From NCBI GenBank assembly GCA_003645385.1, contig QNEY01000087.1, positions 1-7,062 of the forward strand: 7,062 nt of DNA. The letters run 5' to 3'. The notes below the pieces were generated by a model, which worked only from the letters and a program-made list of their open reading frames with translations, made no database searches and had not been told where the DNA came from. This document shows positions 1 to 6,087 of the stretch, in pieces. The translations under genes were made by a program, and so were the position numbers. Position 1 is the first letter of the stretch, and every line of letters starts with the position of its first letter. Source of the DNA: Gammaproteobacteria bacterium. Its GTDB lineage: Bacteria; Pseudomonadota; Gammaproteobacteria; Nitrosococcales; Methylophagaceae.

Positions 1-417
1 ATAGAATGGTTTGGTAATCCAGCTTGGGGTTTAGGCTTGCCGTTTCCTGAAGTCATGGCTCACTTGGCTTGGGGAGCAGAATATTTTGGTGCGATTTTCT
101 TAGTATTAGGTTTTGCTGTTCGTTGGATTAGCATTCCTTTAATGACAACTATGATCGTAGCAGCGATTACTGTTCATTGGGGAAATGGTTGGCTGGCTAT
201 TGCAGAACCAAGTGCTCAACTTGAAGCAGCGCGCTCTATTTTGCAAGAACATGGCAATTATGACTGGCTAACTCAAAATGGTAGCTTTGTTATTTTGAAC
301 AACGGTATTGAGTTTGCGACAACTTATTTCATTATGTTGATGACATTGTTTTTTATCGGTGCTGGTAACTATGTTAGTGCTGATTATTGGATAGCTAAAA
401 AATACTCAAATTGCTAA
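1..417 (+). CDS. DoxX-family membrane protein, 3' part (possibly HvfX/BufD-like)
   Basis: The reading frame is open from the first base, so the true start lies upstream; 138 codons are visible before the TAA at 415-417. The fragment shows hydrophobic segments at about residues 19-42, 45-60 and 103-122. Between the second and third lies a polar stretch containing HGNYDW. This layout and the motifs GLGLPFP, RWISIPLM and TVHW near the start fit the DoxX family of small integral membrane proteins. The variant with a long insert before the last helix resembles, from memory, the DoxX members found with copper-binding RiPP clusters (HvfX/BufD type); that is recognition, not a search result. The function of this subgroup is poorly known. 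It ends 10 bp before msrP and its stop codon overlaps the msrP ribosome binding site, so the genes are probably cotranscribed. DoxX membership is fairly secure; the copper-RiPP subgroup is tentative. Confidence 0.8.
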   Translation: MEWFGNPAWGLGLPFPEVMAHLAWGAEYFGAIFLVLGFAVRWISIPLMTTMIVAAITVHWGNGWLAIAEPSAQLEAARSILQEHGNYDWLTQNGSFVILNNGIEFATTYFIMLMTLFFIGAGNYVSADYWIAKKYSNC

Positions 418-421
418 AGGA
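416..421 (+). promoter_or_regulatory. Ribosome binding site of msrP, overlapping the upstream stop codon
   Basis: AAAGGA lies 6 nt before the ATG at 428 and shares two bases with the TAA stop of the DoxX gene (415-417). This supports the ATG at 428 as the start and suggests translation is passed directly from the upstream gene. Confidence 0.75.
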
Positions 422-427
422 ATTGTT

Positions 428-1387
428 ATGTTGATTCGCAAAAAAAGGCTTGGGGAAGTAGCTGCTAGCGATATTACTGATTATCAGACTTATCTTAATC
501 GCAGGCAATTTTTAAATGGTGCAGCTGTAGCTGTTTCAGCAAGTATGTTGCCATTATCGATGGCACATGCTGAGAGTGAGCCAGTACCAACATTTAAAGA
601 TTTGATCAAAAGTCAGTATTCGACAGAAGAAAAGCTGAATACGTTTGAGGAGATTACTACCTATAACAACTTTTACGAGTTTGCCACTAACAAGACATAT
701 CCTGCTCAAATGGCAACAAAATTTCCTGATAAAAGCAAGCCATGGCGAGTCGTCATTGATGGAGAGTGTGATAAGCCCGGTGAATATGACTACGATGATT
801 TAATTCGCCCATTTTCATTGGAAGAACGCATTTATAATTTTCGATGTGTTGAAGGCTGGTCGATGGTTATTCCATGGGTTGGTTTTCCTTTAGCAGATTT
901 GATTAAGCGTGCTCAACCCAATTCTCGTGCTAAATTTGTCGAGTTCACTACGCTTTATGATCCTGAGCAAATGCCAGGTCAAAAAAGAGCTGTTTTGGAC
1001 TGGCCATATACCGAAGGTTTACGAATGGATGAGGCTATGAATCCATTAACATTGCTTTCAGTAGGGTTATATGGCCAAGAACTATTAGGTCAGAATGGGG
1101 CACCTATCAGGTTAGTTGTGCCATGGAAATACGGTTTCAAAAGTATTAAATCAATAGTACATATTCGTTTTGTTGAAAGCCTCCCTGTATCTGCATGGAT
1201 GAAAGCCGGCCCTAAAGAATATGGTTTTTACTCTAATGTTAATCCGAATGTTGATCACCCTCGCTGGAGTCAAAGTCGTGAGCGACGAATTGGTGAGTTC
1301 TTGAAACGAAAAACAGAGATGTATAATGGCTATGGTGAGCAAGTTGCACATTTATACACGGGTATGGATTTAACTAAAAACTTCTAG
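428..1387 (+). CDS. msrP: Protein-methionine-sulfoxide reductase, molybdopterin catalytic subunit MsrP (YedY)
   Basis: MsrP repairs oxidised proteins in the periplasm by reducing methionine sulfoxide, using electrons from the membrane partner MsrQ. The 319-residue product is close to the usual family length of about 330. It begins with a Tat signal: the twin-arginine motif NRRQFLNG (Arg25-Arg26), a hydrophobic stretch to about residue 45, and a likely signal peptidase site after AHA (residue 48). The sulfite-oxidase-type molybdopterin domain follows. FRCVEGWSMVIPW (138-150) contains Cys140, the expected molybdenum ligand, and NGAPIRLVVPWKYGFKSIKS (223-242) is the conserved cofactor-binding stretch. 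The ATG is chosen for its good ribosome binding site and intact Tat leader. msrQ follows 5 bp downstream, the standard partner arrangement. Nothing is truncated and the key residues are present. Confidence 0.96.
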   Translation: MLIRKKRLGEVAASDITDYQTYLNRRQFLNGAAVAVSASMLPLSMAHAESEPVPTFKDLIKSQYSTEEKLNTFEEITTYNNFYEFATNKTYPAQMATKFPDKSKPWRVVIDGECDKPGEYDYDDLIRPFSLEERIYNFRCVEGWSMVIPWVGFPLADLIKRAQPNSRAKFVEFTTLYDPEQMPGQKRAVLDWPYTEGLRMDEAMNPLTLLSVGLYGQELLGQNGAPIRLVVPWKYGFKSIKSIVHIRFVESLPVSAWMKAGPKEYGFYSNVNPNVDHPRWSQSRERRIGEFLKRKTEMYNGYGEQVAHLYTGMDLTKNF

Positions 1388-1392
1388 AACTC

Positions 1393-1995
1393 ATGTCAAA
1401 ATTTAAACTTATTATTTTTATTGTTAGTCTAGTGCCTGCAATTTGGTTAACGGTTGCATTGTTGACTAATCAACTGGGTGCTAACCCAATTGAGGCGATT
1501 ACTCGTGAGACGGGCTTATGGGCATTACGTTTTCTCTGGCTAACACTACTAATTACGCCATTACGCTGGATAACAGGTTGGAATAGTTTAATGACTATTC
1601 GGCGCATGCTTGGTTTGTATGTATTTTTTTATGCTGTACTGCATATGTTGATGTATCTATGGTTGGATCAGTTTTTTGATATTAATGAAATTATTAAAGA
1701 CATCATCAAACGGCCATTTATCACCATCGGCTTTTTCACTTTTACCTCATTAATTCCGTTAGTGCTGACATCTAATAATGCAATGGTGAAACGATTGGGT
1801 GGCAAAAAATGGAAAAAACTGCATCGATTAACGTATTTCATTGCAGTTGCAAGTTCCATACATTTTTATATGTTGGTCAAGCAAGATAAAGCAGAGCCAC
1901 TCTTTTATATAGCATTGTTGATTGTATTATTAGGTGTACGCATATACAGACATTACCAGAGGAATGCATTAACGATTAGAACTGTTGTATCTTGA
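1393..1995 (+). CDS. msrQ: Haem-binding membrane subunit MsrQ (YedZ) of the MsrPQ system
   Basis: MsrQ is an inner-membrane b-type haem protein of the ferric-reductase-like transmembrane family; it passes electrons from the respiratory chain or a flavin reductase to periplasmic MsrP. The 200-residue product has six hydrophobic segments, at about 5-25, 43-59, 73-92, 109-127, 145-162 and 168-184. Histidines sit where haem ligands are expected: His84 (AVLHMLMY), His144 (KKLHRLTY) and His157 (SSIHFYM). The motif KKWKKLHRLTY is a family hallmark. The ATG lies 5 bp after the msrP stop and has no clear Shine-Dalgarno sequence, so translation probably depends on coupling to msrP. A 157-bp gap follows. 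The identification rests on the topology, the histidines and the pairing with msrP. Confidence 0.95.
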   Translation: MSKFKLIIFIVSLVPAIWLTVALLTNQLGANPIEAITRETGLWALRFLWLTLLITPLRWITGWNSLMTIRRMLGLYVFFYAVLHMLMYLWLDQFFDINEIIKDIIKRPFITIGFFTFTSLIPLVLTSNNAMVKRLGGKKWKKLHRLTYFIAVASSIHFYMLVKQDKAEPLFYIALLIVLLGVRIYRHYQRNALTIRTVVS

Positions 1996-2063
1996 ACAGA
2001 GCTTTCGAGAGTACTTTACAAACAAAACTAAAACCTTTGATAATCTATTAAAATTGCTACTTG

Positions 2064-2083
2064 GCCATATACTGTGCCATATA
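2064..2083 (+). repeat. Short direct repeat GCCATATA x2 upstream of the aceE promoter
   Basis: GCCATATA occurs at 2064-2071 and again at 2076-2083, a 12-bp period, just upstream of the candidate aceE promoter. It could be a pair of regulator half-sites, but an 8-bp AT-rich repeat can also arise by chance, and it matches no operator I recognise. Confidence 0.4.
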
Positions 2084-2086
2084 GCA

Positions 2087-2114
2087 TTTTGAATAGGACA
2101 AAAACTGTTACAAT
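2087..2114 (+). promoter_or_regulatory. Candidate sigma70 extended -10 promoter for aceE-aceF-lpdA
   Basis: TGTTACAAT (2106-2114) matches the extended -10 form: TG, one base, then TACAAT, which agrees with TATAAT at five of six positions. A weak -35, TTTTGA (2087-2092), sits 16 bp upstream. Transcription would start near 2121, giving a leader of about 32 nt before the ATG at 2153. An alternative -10, TATACT at 2068-2073, has no good -35 at normal spacing. The call is based on motifs only. Confidence 0.5.
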
Positions 2115-2130
2115 GTCTGCTGTTTTTGAC
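2097..2130. repeat. Imperfect inverted repeat centred on the aceE -10 region
   Basis: The arms are GACAAAAACTG (2097-2107) and CTGTTTTTGAC (2120-2130), separated by 12 bp. Nine of the 11 arm positions pair, including the uninterrupted CAAAAAC/GTTTTTG at 2099-2105 and 2122-2128. The two mismatches (A/A and T/T) are placed symmetrically. Arm centres are 23 bp apart, about two helical turns, and the dyad encloses the -10 element. This geometry fits an operator for a dimeric repressor. No known PdhR-type box is visible. The A and T runs raise the chance of coincidence. Confidence 0.45.
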
Positions 2131-2142
2131 GTTAAGATTTTT

Positions 2143-2147
2143 GAAGG
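2143..2147 (+). promoter_or_regulatory. Ribosome binding site that decides the aceE start
   Basis: GAAGG lies 5 nt before the ATG at 2153. The in-frame TTG at 2126 has no such site and would sit only a few bases after the predicted transcription start, so the ATG is preferred. Confidence 0.75.
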
Positions 2148-2152
2148 TATTT

Positions 2153-4807
2153 ATGACTGATTTTGTTGATAATGATCCACAAGAAACTCAAGAATGGCTG
2201 GATGCTTTAGAATCCATTATTGAAGTAGAAGGTGGTGAAAAAGCACACCATATTTTAGAAAAACTCATTGATATGGCACGCCGTTCAGGTGTGAATCTTC
2301 CCTATAGTTCCAATACCGCTTACGTAAATACTATCCCTGTTGATCAGCAACAACGTATCACAGGTGATCAGGATATTGAGCATAAAATCAGATCATATAT
2401 CCGATGGAATGCGATGGCGATGGTGACAAAAGCAAATCTTAAACCAGGTGCAGTTGGTGGTCATATTGCTAGCTTTGCATCATCAGCTACGATGTATGAT
2501 GTTGGTTTTAATCATTTTTTCAAAGGTGATAACCATGGCAATGGTGCGGATCTAGTCTTTTTCCAAGGCCATATTGCACCCGGTATCTATGCGCGTTCTT
2601 TCCTTGAAGGTCGTTTAACAGAAGAACAATTAAATAACTTCCGTTTTGAATCAAGTAGTAATGGTTTATCATCTTATCCTCATCCTTGGTTAATGCCCGA
2701 CTATTGGCAGTTCCCAACAGTGTCGATGGGATTAGGTCCCATCCTTGCGATTTACCAAGCACGTTTTATGAAATACATGGAACATCGTGAGATTCAGGAA
2801 ACAGCGGGTAGAAATGTATGGGCATATTTAGGTGATGGTGAGATGGATGAGCCTGAATCATTAGGTGCAATCACCTTAGCTGGTCGTGAAAAACTAGATA
2901 ACCTTAACTTTGTGATTAACTGTAATTTGCAACGTTTAGATGGACCTGTACGAGGTAATGGCAAGATTATCCAAGAACTTGAAGCAATCTTCCGTGGTGC
3001 AGGTTGGAATGTCCTCAAAGTCATTTGGGGCAGTGAGTGGGATCAATTATTAGCTAAAGATAAAAATGGTTTGTTACTTAAACGAATGACAGAAGTTGTT
3101 GATGGTGAATATCAAAATTATAAGTCTAAAGACGGTGCATTTGTACGTGAGCACTTCTTCGGTAAATATCCAGAACTATTAGACATGGTTTCAGATATGA
3201 CCGATGAAGATATCTGGCACTTAAGCCGTGGTGGACATGATCCAAGAAAAGTCTATGCAGCGTATAAACAAGCGACAGAACATAAAGGCCAACCTACAGT
3301 AATTTTAGCTAAGACAGTAAAAGGTTACGGTATGGGTGAGGCAGGTGAAGCTCAAAATACCACTCATTCACAGAAGAGCTTAGGTGTAGAGCAAATGAAA
3401 GTGTTCCGTGATCGTTTCAATATTCCATTGACTGATGAACAAGTGGAAGAAATTCCATACATTACTTTAGATGATGATAGTGCAGAGAAAAAATATTTAT
3501 TAGCACGTCGTGAAGAGTTGGGTGGTTTCTTACCTAAACGTAATAACAATGCACCTGCTCTGAAAACACCAGATTTAAGTATTTTTAGTGCAATGTTGAA
3601 ATCAACAGGTGATAGGGAAATCTCTACCACGATGGCATTTGTTCGAATTATTACTGCATTGATTCGTGATAAAGAAGTGGGGCAGAATATTGTTCCTATC
3701 GTGCCAGATGAAGCACGTACTTTTGGTATGGAAGGTTTATTCCGCTCAATTGGGATTTACTCATCATCTGGTCAAATGTATGAACCTGAAGATTCAGGCA
3801 AAGTAATGTGGTATCGCGAAGATACCAAAGGCCAGATCTTGCAAGAAGGTATCAATGAAGCCGGTGCAATGGCAGAGTGGGTATCAGCTGCAACAGCCTA
3901 TTCAAACTATAGTGTGAATATGGTGCCTTTCTATATTTACTACTCTATGTTTGGTTTCCAACGTGTTGGTGATTTGGCGTGGCTTGCCGGTGATATTCAA
4001 GCGAAAGGTTTCTTGGTCGGTGCAACTGCAGGGCGTACATCATTAAATGGTGAAGGTTTACAGCATCAAGATGGCCATAGTTTGATACAAGCTGGCACAA
4101 TTCCAAACTGTGTTAGCTATGATCCAACCTATGCTTATGAAATGGCAGTGATCATTCATGACGGTTTCCGTCGTATGTATGAAGATCAGGAAAACGTCTT
4201 CTACTACATTACAGCAATGAATGAAAACTATAGCCATCCTGAAATACCCGCAGGTGTTGAAAAAGCCATCCTTAAAGGGTTGTATCAACTTAAGTCAGGT
4301 GGTAAACATAAACTAAAAGCACAGCTTTTAGGTAGTGGTACCATTTTGCGTGAAGTTGAAGCAGCGGCTGAGTTATTAGAAAAAGACTGGAAAGTGTCTG
4401 CTAATGTGTGGAGTGCTACCAGTATTAATGAACTTGCTAGAGATGGCCAAGCAGTTGAACGCTATAACCGATTGCATCCTGAAGCAGAGAAGAAACAAAG
4501 CTATGTAGCTGAGTGTTTAGATGATCAAGCAGGTGTAGTCATTGCTGCAACAGATTATATCCGTCAGTACGCTGAACAAATTCGTCCTTGGGTTAAATCA
4601 GCTTACACAGTATTAGGTACGGATGGTTTTGGTCGCTCAGACACACGTGAAAAATTACGTAGTTTCTTTGAAGTTGATCGTTACCATGTTGTAGTCGCAA
4701 CATTGAATACTTTGGCTGATGAAGGTCAAGTCGGTCATGATATTGTGGCTAAAGCAATCAAAAAATATAAAATCAACACTGAAGCGTTGAACCCAATTAA
4801 GGCATAA
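2153..4807 (+). CDS. aceE: Pyruvate dehydrogenase E1 component, homodimeric type
   Basis: E1 decarboxylates pyruvate with thiamine diphosphate and reductively acetylates the lipoyl group of E2, the entry step from glycolysis to acetyl-CoA. From the ATG the product is 884 residues, against 887 in E. coli. The N-terminus (about 1-50, with ETQEWLDALESII) resembles the segment that docks on E2. GGHIASF (His104) and FQGHIAP (His140) match active-site histidines. The cofactor motif runs from GDGEMDEPE (227-235) to NCNLQRLDGPV (256-266), with Asp228 and Asn258 as the expected magnesium ligands. NTTHSQKS (402-409) holds His405, equivalent to E. coli His407. GINEAGAM (566-573) holds Glu569, the cofactor-activating glutamate, and HQDGHS (638-643) is also conserved. 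An upstream in-frame TTG at 2126 would add nine residues but is unsupported. aceF follows after 5 bp. All key residues are present. Confidence 0.97.
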   Translation: MTDFVDNDPQETQEWLDALESIIEVEGGEKAHHILEKLIDMARRSGVNLPYSSNTAYVNTIPVDQQQRITGDQDIEHKIRSYIRWNAMAMVTKANLKPGAVGGHIASFASSATMYDVGFNHFFKGDNHGNGADLVFFQGHIAPGIYARSFLEGRLTEEQLNNFRFESSSNGLSSYPHPWLMPDYWQFPTVSMGLGPILAIYQARFMKYMEHREIQETAGRNVWAYLGDGEMDEPESLGAITLAGREKLDNLNFVINCNLQRLDGPVRGNGKIIQELEAIFRGAGWNVLKVIWGSEWDQLLAKDKNGLLLKRMTEVVDGEYQNYKSKDGAFVREHFFGKYPELLDMVSDMTDEDIWHLSRGGHDPRKVYAAYKQATEHKGQPTVILAKTVKGYGMGEAGEAQNTTHSQKSLGVEQMKVFRDRFNIPLTDEQVEEIPYITLDDDSAEKKYLLARREELGGFLPKRNNNAPALKTPDLSIFSAMLKSTGDREISTTMAFVRIITALIRDKEVGQNIVPIVPDEARTFGMEGLFRSIGIYSSSGQMYEPEDSGKVMWYREDTKGQILQEGINEAGAMAEWVSAATAYSNYSVNMVPFYIYYSMFGFQRVGDLAWLAGDIQAKGFLVGATAGRTSLNGEGLQHQDGHSLIQAGTIPNCVSYDPTYAYEMAVIIHDGFRRMYEDQENVFYYITAMNENYSHPEIPAGVEKAILKGLYQLKSGGKHKLKAQLLGSGTILREVEAAAELLEKDWKVSANVWSATSINELARDGQAVERYNRLHPEAEKKQSYVAECLDDQAGVVIAATDYIRQYAEQIRPWVKSAYTVLGTDGFGRSDTREKLRSFFEVDRYHVVVATLNTLADEGQVGHDIVAKAIKKYKINTEALNPIKA

Positions 4808-4812
4808 AAAAT

Positions 4813-6087
4813 ATGGCAGATTTAATAGAGTTAAAAGTTCCTGATATTGGTGACTCCGATGAAGTAGAAGTCATTGAAGTCTTGGTTGCTGTGGGTGACA
4901 CAGTAGAAGAAAACCAAGATATTATTACCCTTGAGTCTGATAAAGCAGCAATGGAAATTCCTTCATCACATGCTGGAGTGATAACAGAACTTAAAATTTC
5001 GGTTGGAGATAAAGTTAAAGAAGGTTCTGTTATTGCACTCATTGAAGCGGGTGAGGGTGCACAAGCTGATCCTGCTCCTGTTGAAGGCGTTACAGTGGAG
5101 TTATCAGCTCCAGCTGTTGAAGTTAAATCAGAGCCTGAATTAGTTGAGATTGCTCCATATGCTCCAGATAATAAAGCAGGTGTAAAACACGCTCATGCTT
5201 CACCATCAGTTCGTCAGTTTGCCCGCGAATTAGGCGTCACTTTAAGCCTCGTTAATGGCAGTGGTGATAAAGGGCGAATTACCAAGCAAGACGTACAAAT
5301 CTTTGTTAAACAAAAAGTGAATGCACCTGTAGCTTCTGCAACAGGTGGCTCAGCTATTCCACCAGTTCCTGTTATTAATTTTGAGAAGTTTGGTGATGTA
5401 GAAAGTACCGAGCTATCACGAATTAAGAAGATTTCAGGTAAGCATCTTCATGCATGTTGGTTAAATATTCCACATGTAACTCAATTTGATGAAGCTGATA
5501 TCACAGAGCTGGAAAAATTCCGAAAAGAAAATAAAGACAATGCTGCAAAACAGGGTGTTAACTTAACACCGCTTGTTTTCATTATTAAAGCCGTTGTTGC
5601 CAGCTTGAAACTATTCCCAGAATTAAATGCATCACTGAGTGAAGATAAAGAAAACTTAATCCTTAAAAACTATTACAACATTGGTGTTGCTGTTGATACA
5701 CCAAATGGTTTGATGGTTCCTGTCATCAAAGAGGTTGATAAAAAAGGATTTTTAGAATTAGCTGGTGAACTAGGTGAAATCAGTGCTAGAGCACGAGATG
5801 GTGCGTTGACCGCTAAAGATTTACAGGGTGGCACATTCTCAATATCAAGCTTAGGTGGTATTGGTGGCAGCTTCTTTACTCCAATTGTTAATGCACCTGA
5901 AGTTGCTATTTTGGGTGTTGGTCGCCATAAAATGCAACCAGTATGGAATGGATCAGAGTTTGTTCCTAGATTGATGTTGCCACTGTCTGTTTCATACGAT
6001 CATCGTGTTGTTGATGGTGCGATGGGTGCACGATTTACTACTCACCTTAACACTATGTTGTCTGATATTAGAAAGGTCTTATTATGA
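4813..6087 (+). CDS. aceF: Pyruvate dehydrogenase E2, dihydrolipoyllysine acetyltransferase (single lipoyl domain)
   Basis: E2 forms the core of the pyruvate dehydrogenase complex and moves the acetyl group from its lipoyl arm to CoA. The 424-residue product has one lipoyl domain (about 1-80) with the lipoylation motif ESDKAAMEIP and Lys44. An Ala/Pro/Glu-rich linker follows (about 81-125), then a peripheral subunit-binding domain (about 128-166, SPSVRQFARELGV to GRITKQDV) that anchors E1 or E3, and a second linker to about 188. The catalytic domain spans about 190-424 and ends with the active-site motif SYDHRVVDG, with His397 and Asp401. E. coli AceF has three lipoyl domains, so this one is short by two; the next gene carries another. 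Shine-Dalgarno support is modest (AAGG at 4799-4802, 10 nt from the ATG, inside the end of aceE). The last codons overlap the lpdA start by an ATGA. Confidence 0.96.
   Translation: MADLIELKVPDIGDSDEVEVIEVLVAVGDTVEENQDIITLESDKAAMEIPSSHAGVITELKISVGDKVKEGSVIALIEAGEGAQADPAPVEGVTVELSAPAVEVKSEPELVEIAPYAPDNKAGVKHAHASPSVRQFARELGVTLSLVNGSGDKGRITKQDVQIFVKQKVNAPVASATGGSAIPPVPVINFEKFGDVESTELSRIKKISGKHLHACWLNIPHVTQFDEADITELEKFRKENKDNAAKQGVNLTPLVFIIKAVVASLKLFPELNASLSEDKENLILKNYYNIGVAVDTPNGLMVPVIKEVDKKGFLELAGELGEISARARDGALTAKDLQGGTFSISSLGGIGGSFFTPIVNAPEVAILGVGRHKMQPVWNGSEFVPRLMLPLSVSYDHRVVDGAMGARFTTHLNTMLSDIRKVLL
4936..4961 (+). repeat. 26-bp copy of the lipoylation-site coding sequence, in aceF
   Basis: These 26 bases, encoding the region around lipoyl Lys44 of E2, recur exactly at 6204-6229 in lpdA. 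They are the best-conserved part of a longer duplicated lipoyl-domain coding region (about 4825-5049 against 6093-6317). Confidence 0.85.
6071..6076 (+). promoter_or_regulatory. Ribosome binding site of lpdA inside the end of aceF
   Basis: GAAAGG lies 7 nt before the ATG at 6084, within the last codons of aceF. With the ATGA overlap it indicates coupled translation and fixes the lpdA start, keeping the N-terminal lipoyl domain in frame. Confidence 0.75.

Noticed and set aside
1151..1351. Minus-strand open frame inside msrP, and similar antisense open frames inside msrQ, aceE and aceF
   Set aside because: They lie wholly within well-supported genes on the other strand, show no recognisable domains, and are expected shadows of low-GC coding sequence.
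1996..2060. Terminator after msrQ
   Set aside because: There is no GC-rich stem followed by a T run; the sequence around AGAGCTTTCGAGAGT does not form a stable hairpin.
2062..2079. Hairpin TGGC/GCCA in the msrQ-aceE gap
   Set aside because: A 4-bp stem with a 10-nt loop is too weak to mean anything.
2126..2131. TTGACG as a -35 element
   Set aside because: A -10 at normal spacing would fall at the aceE start codon and ribosome binding site, and no good -10 is there.
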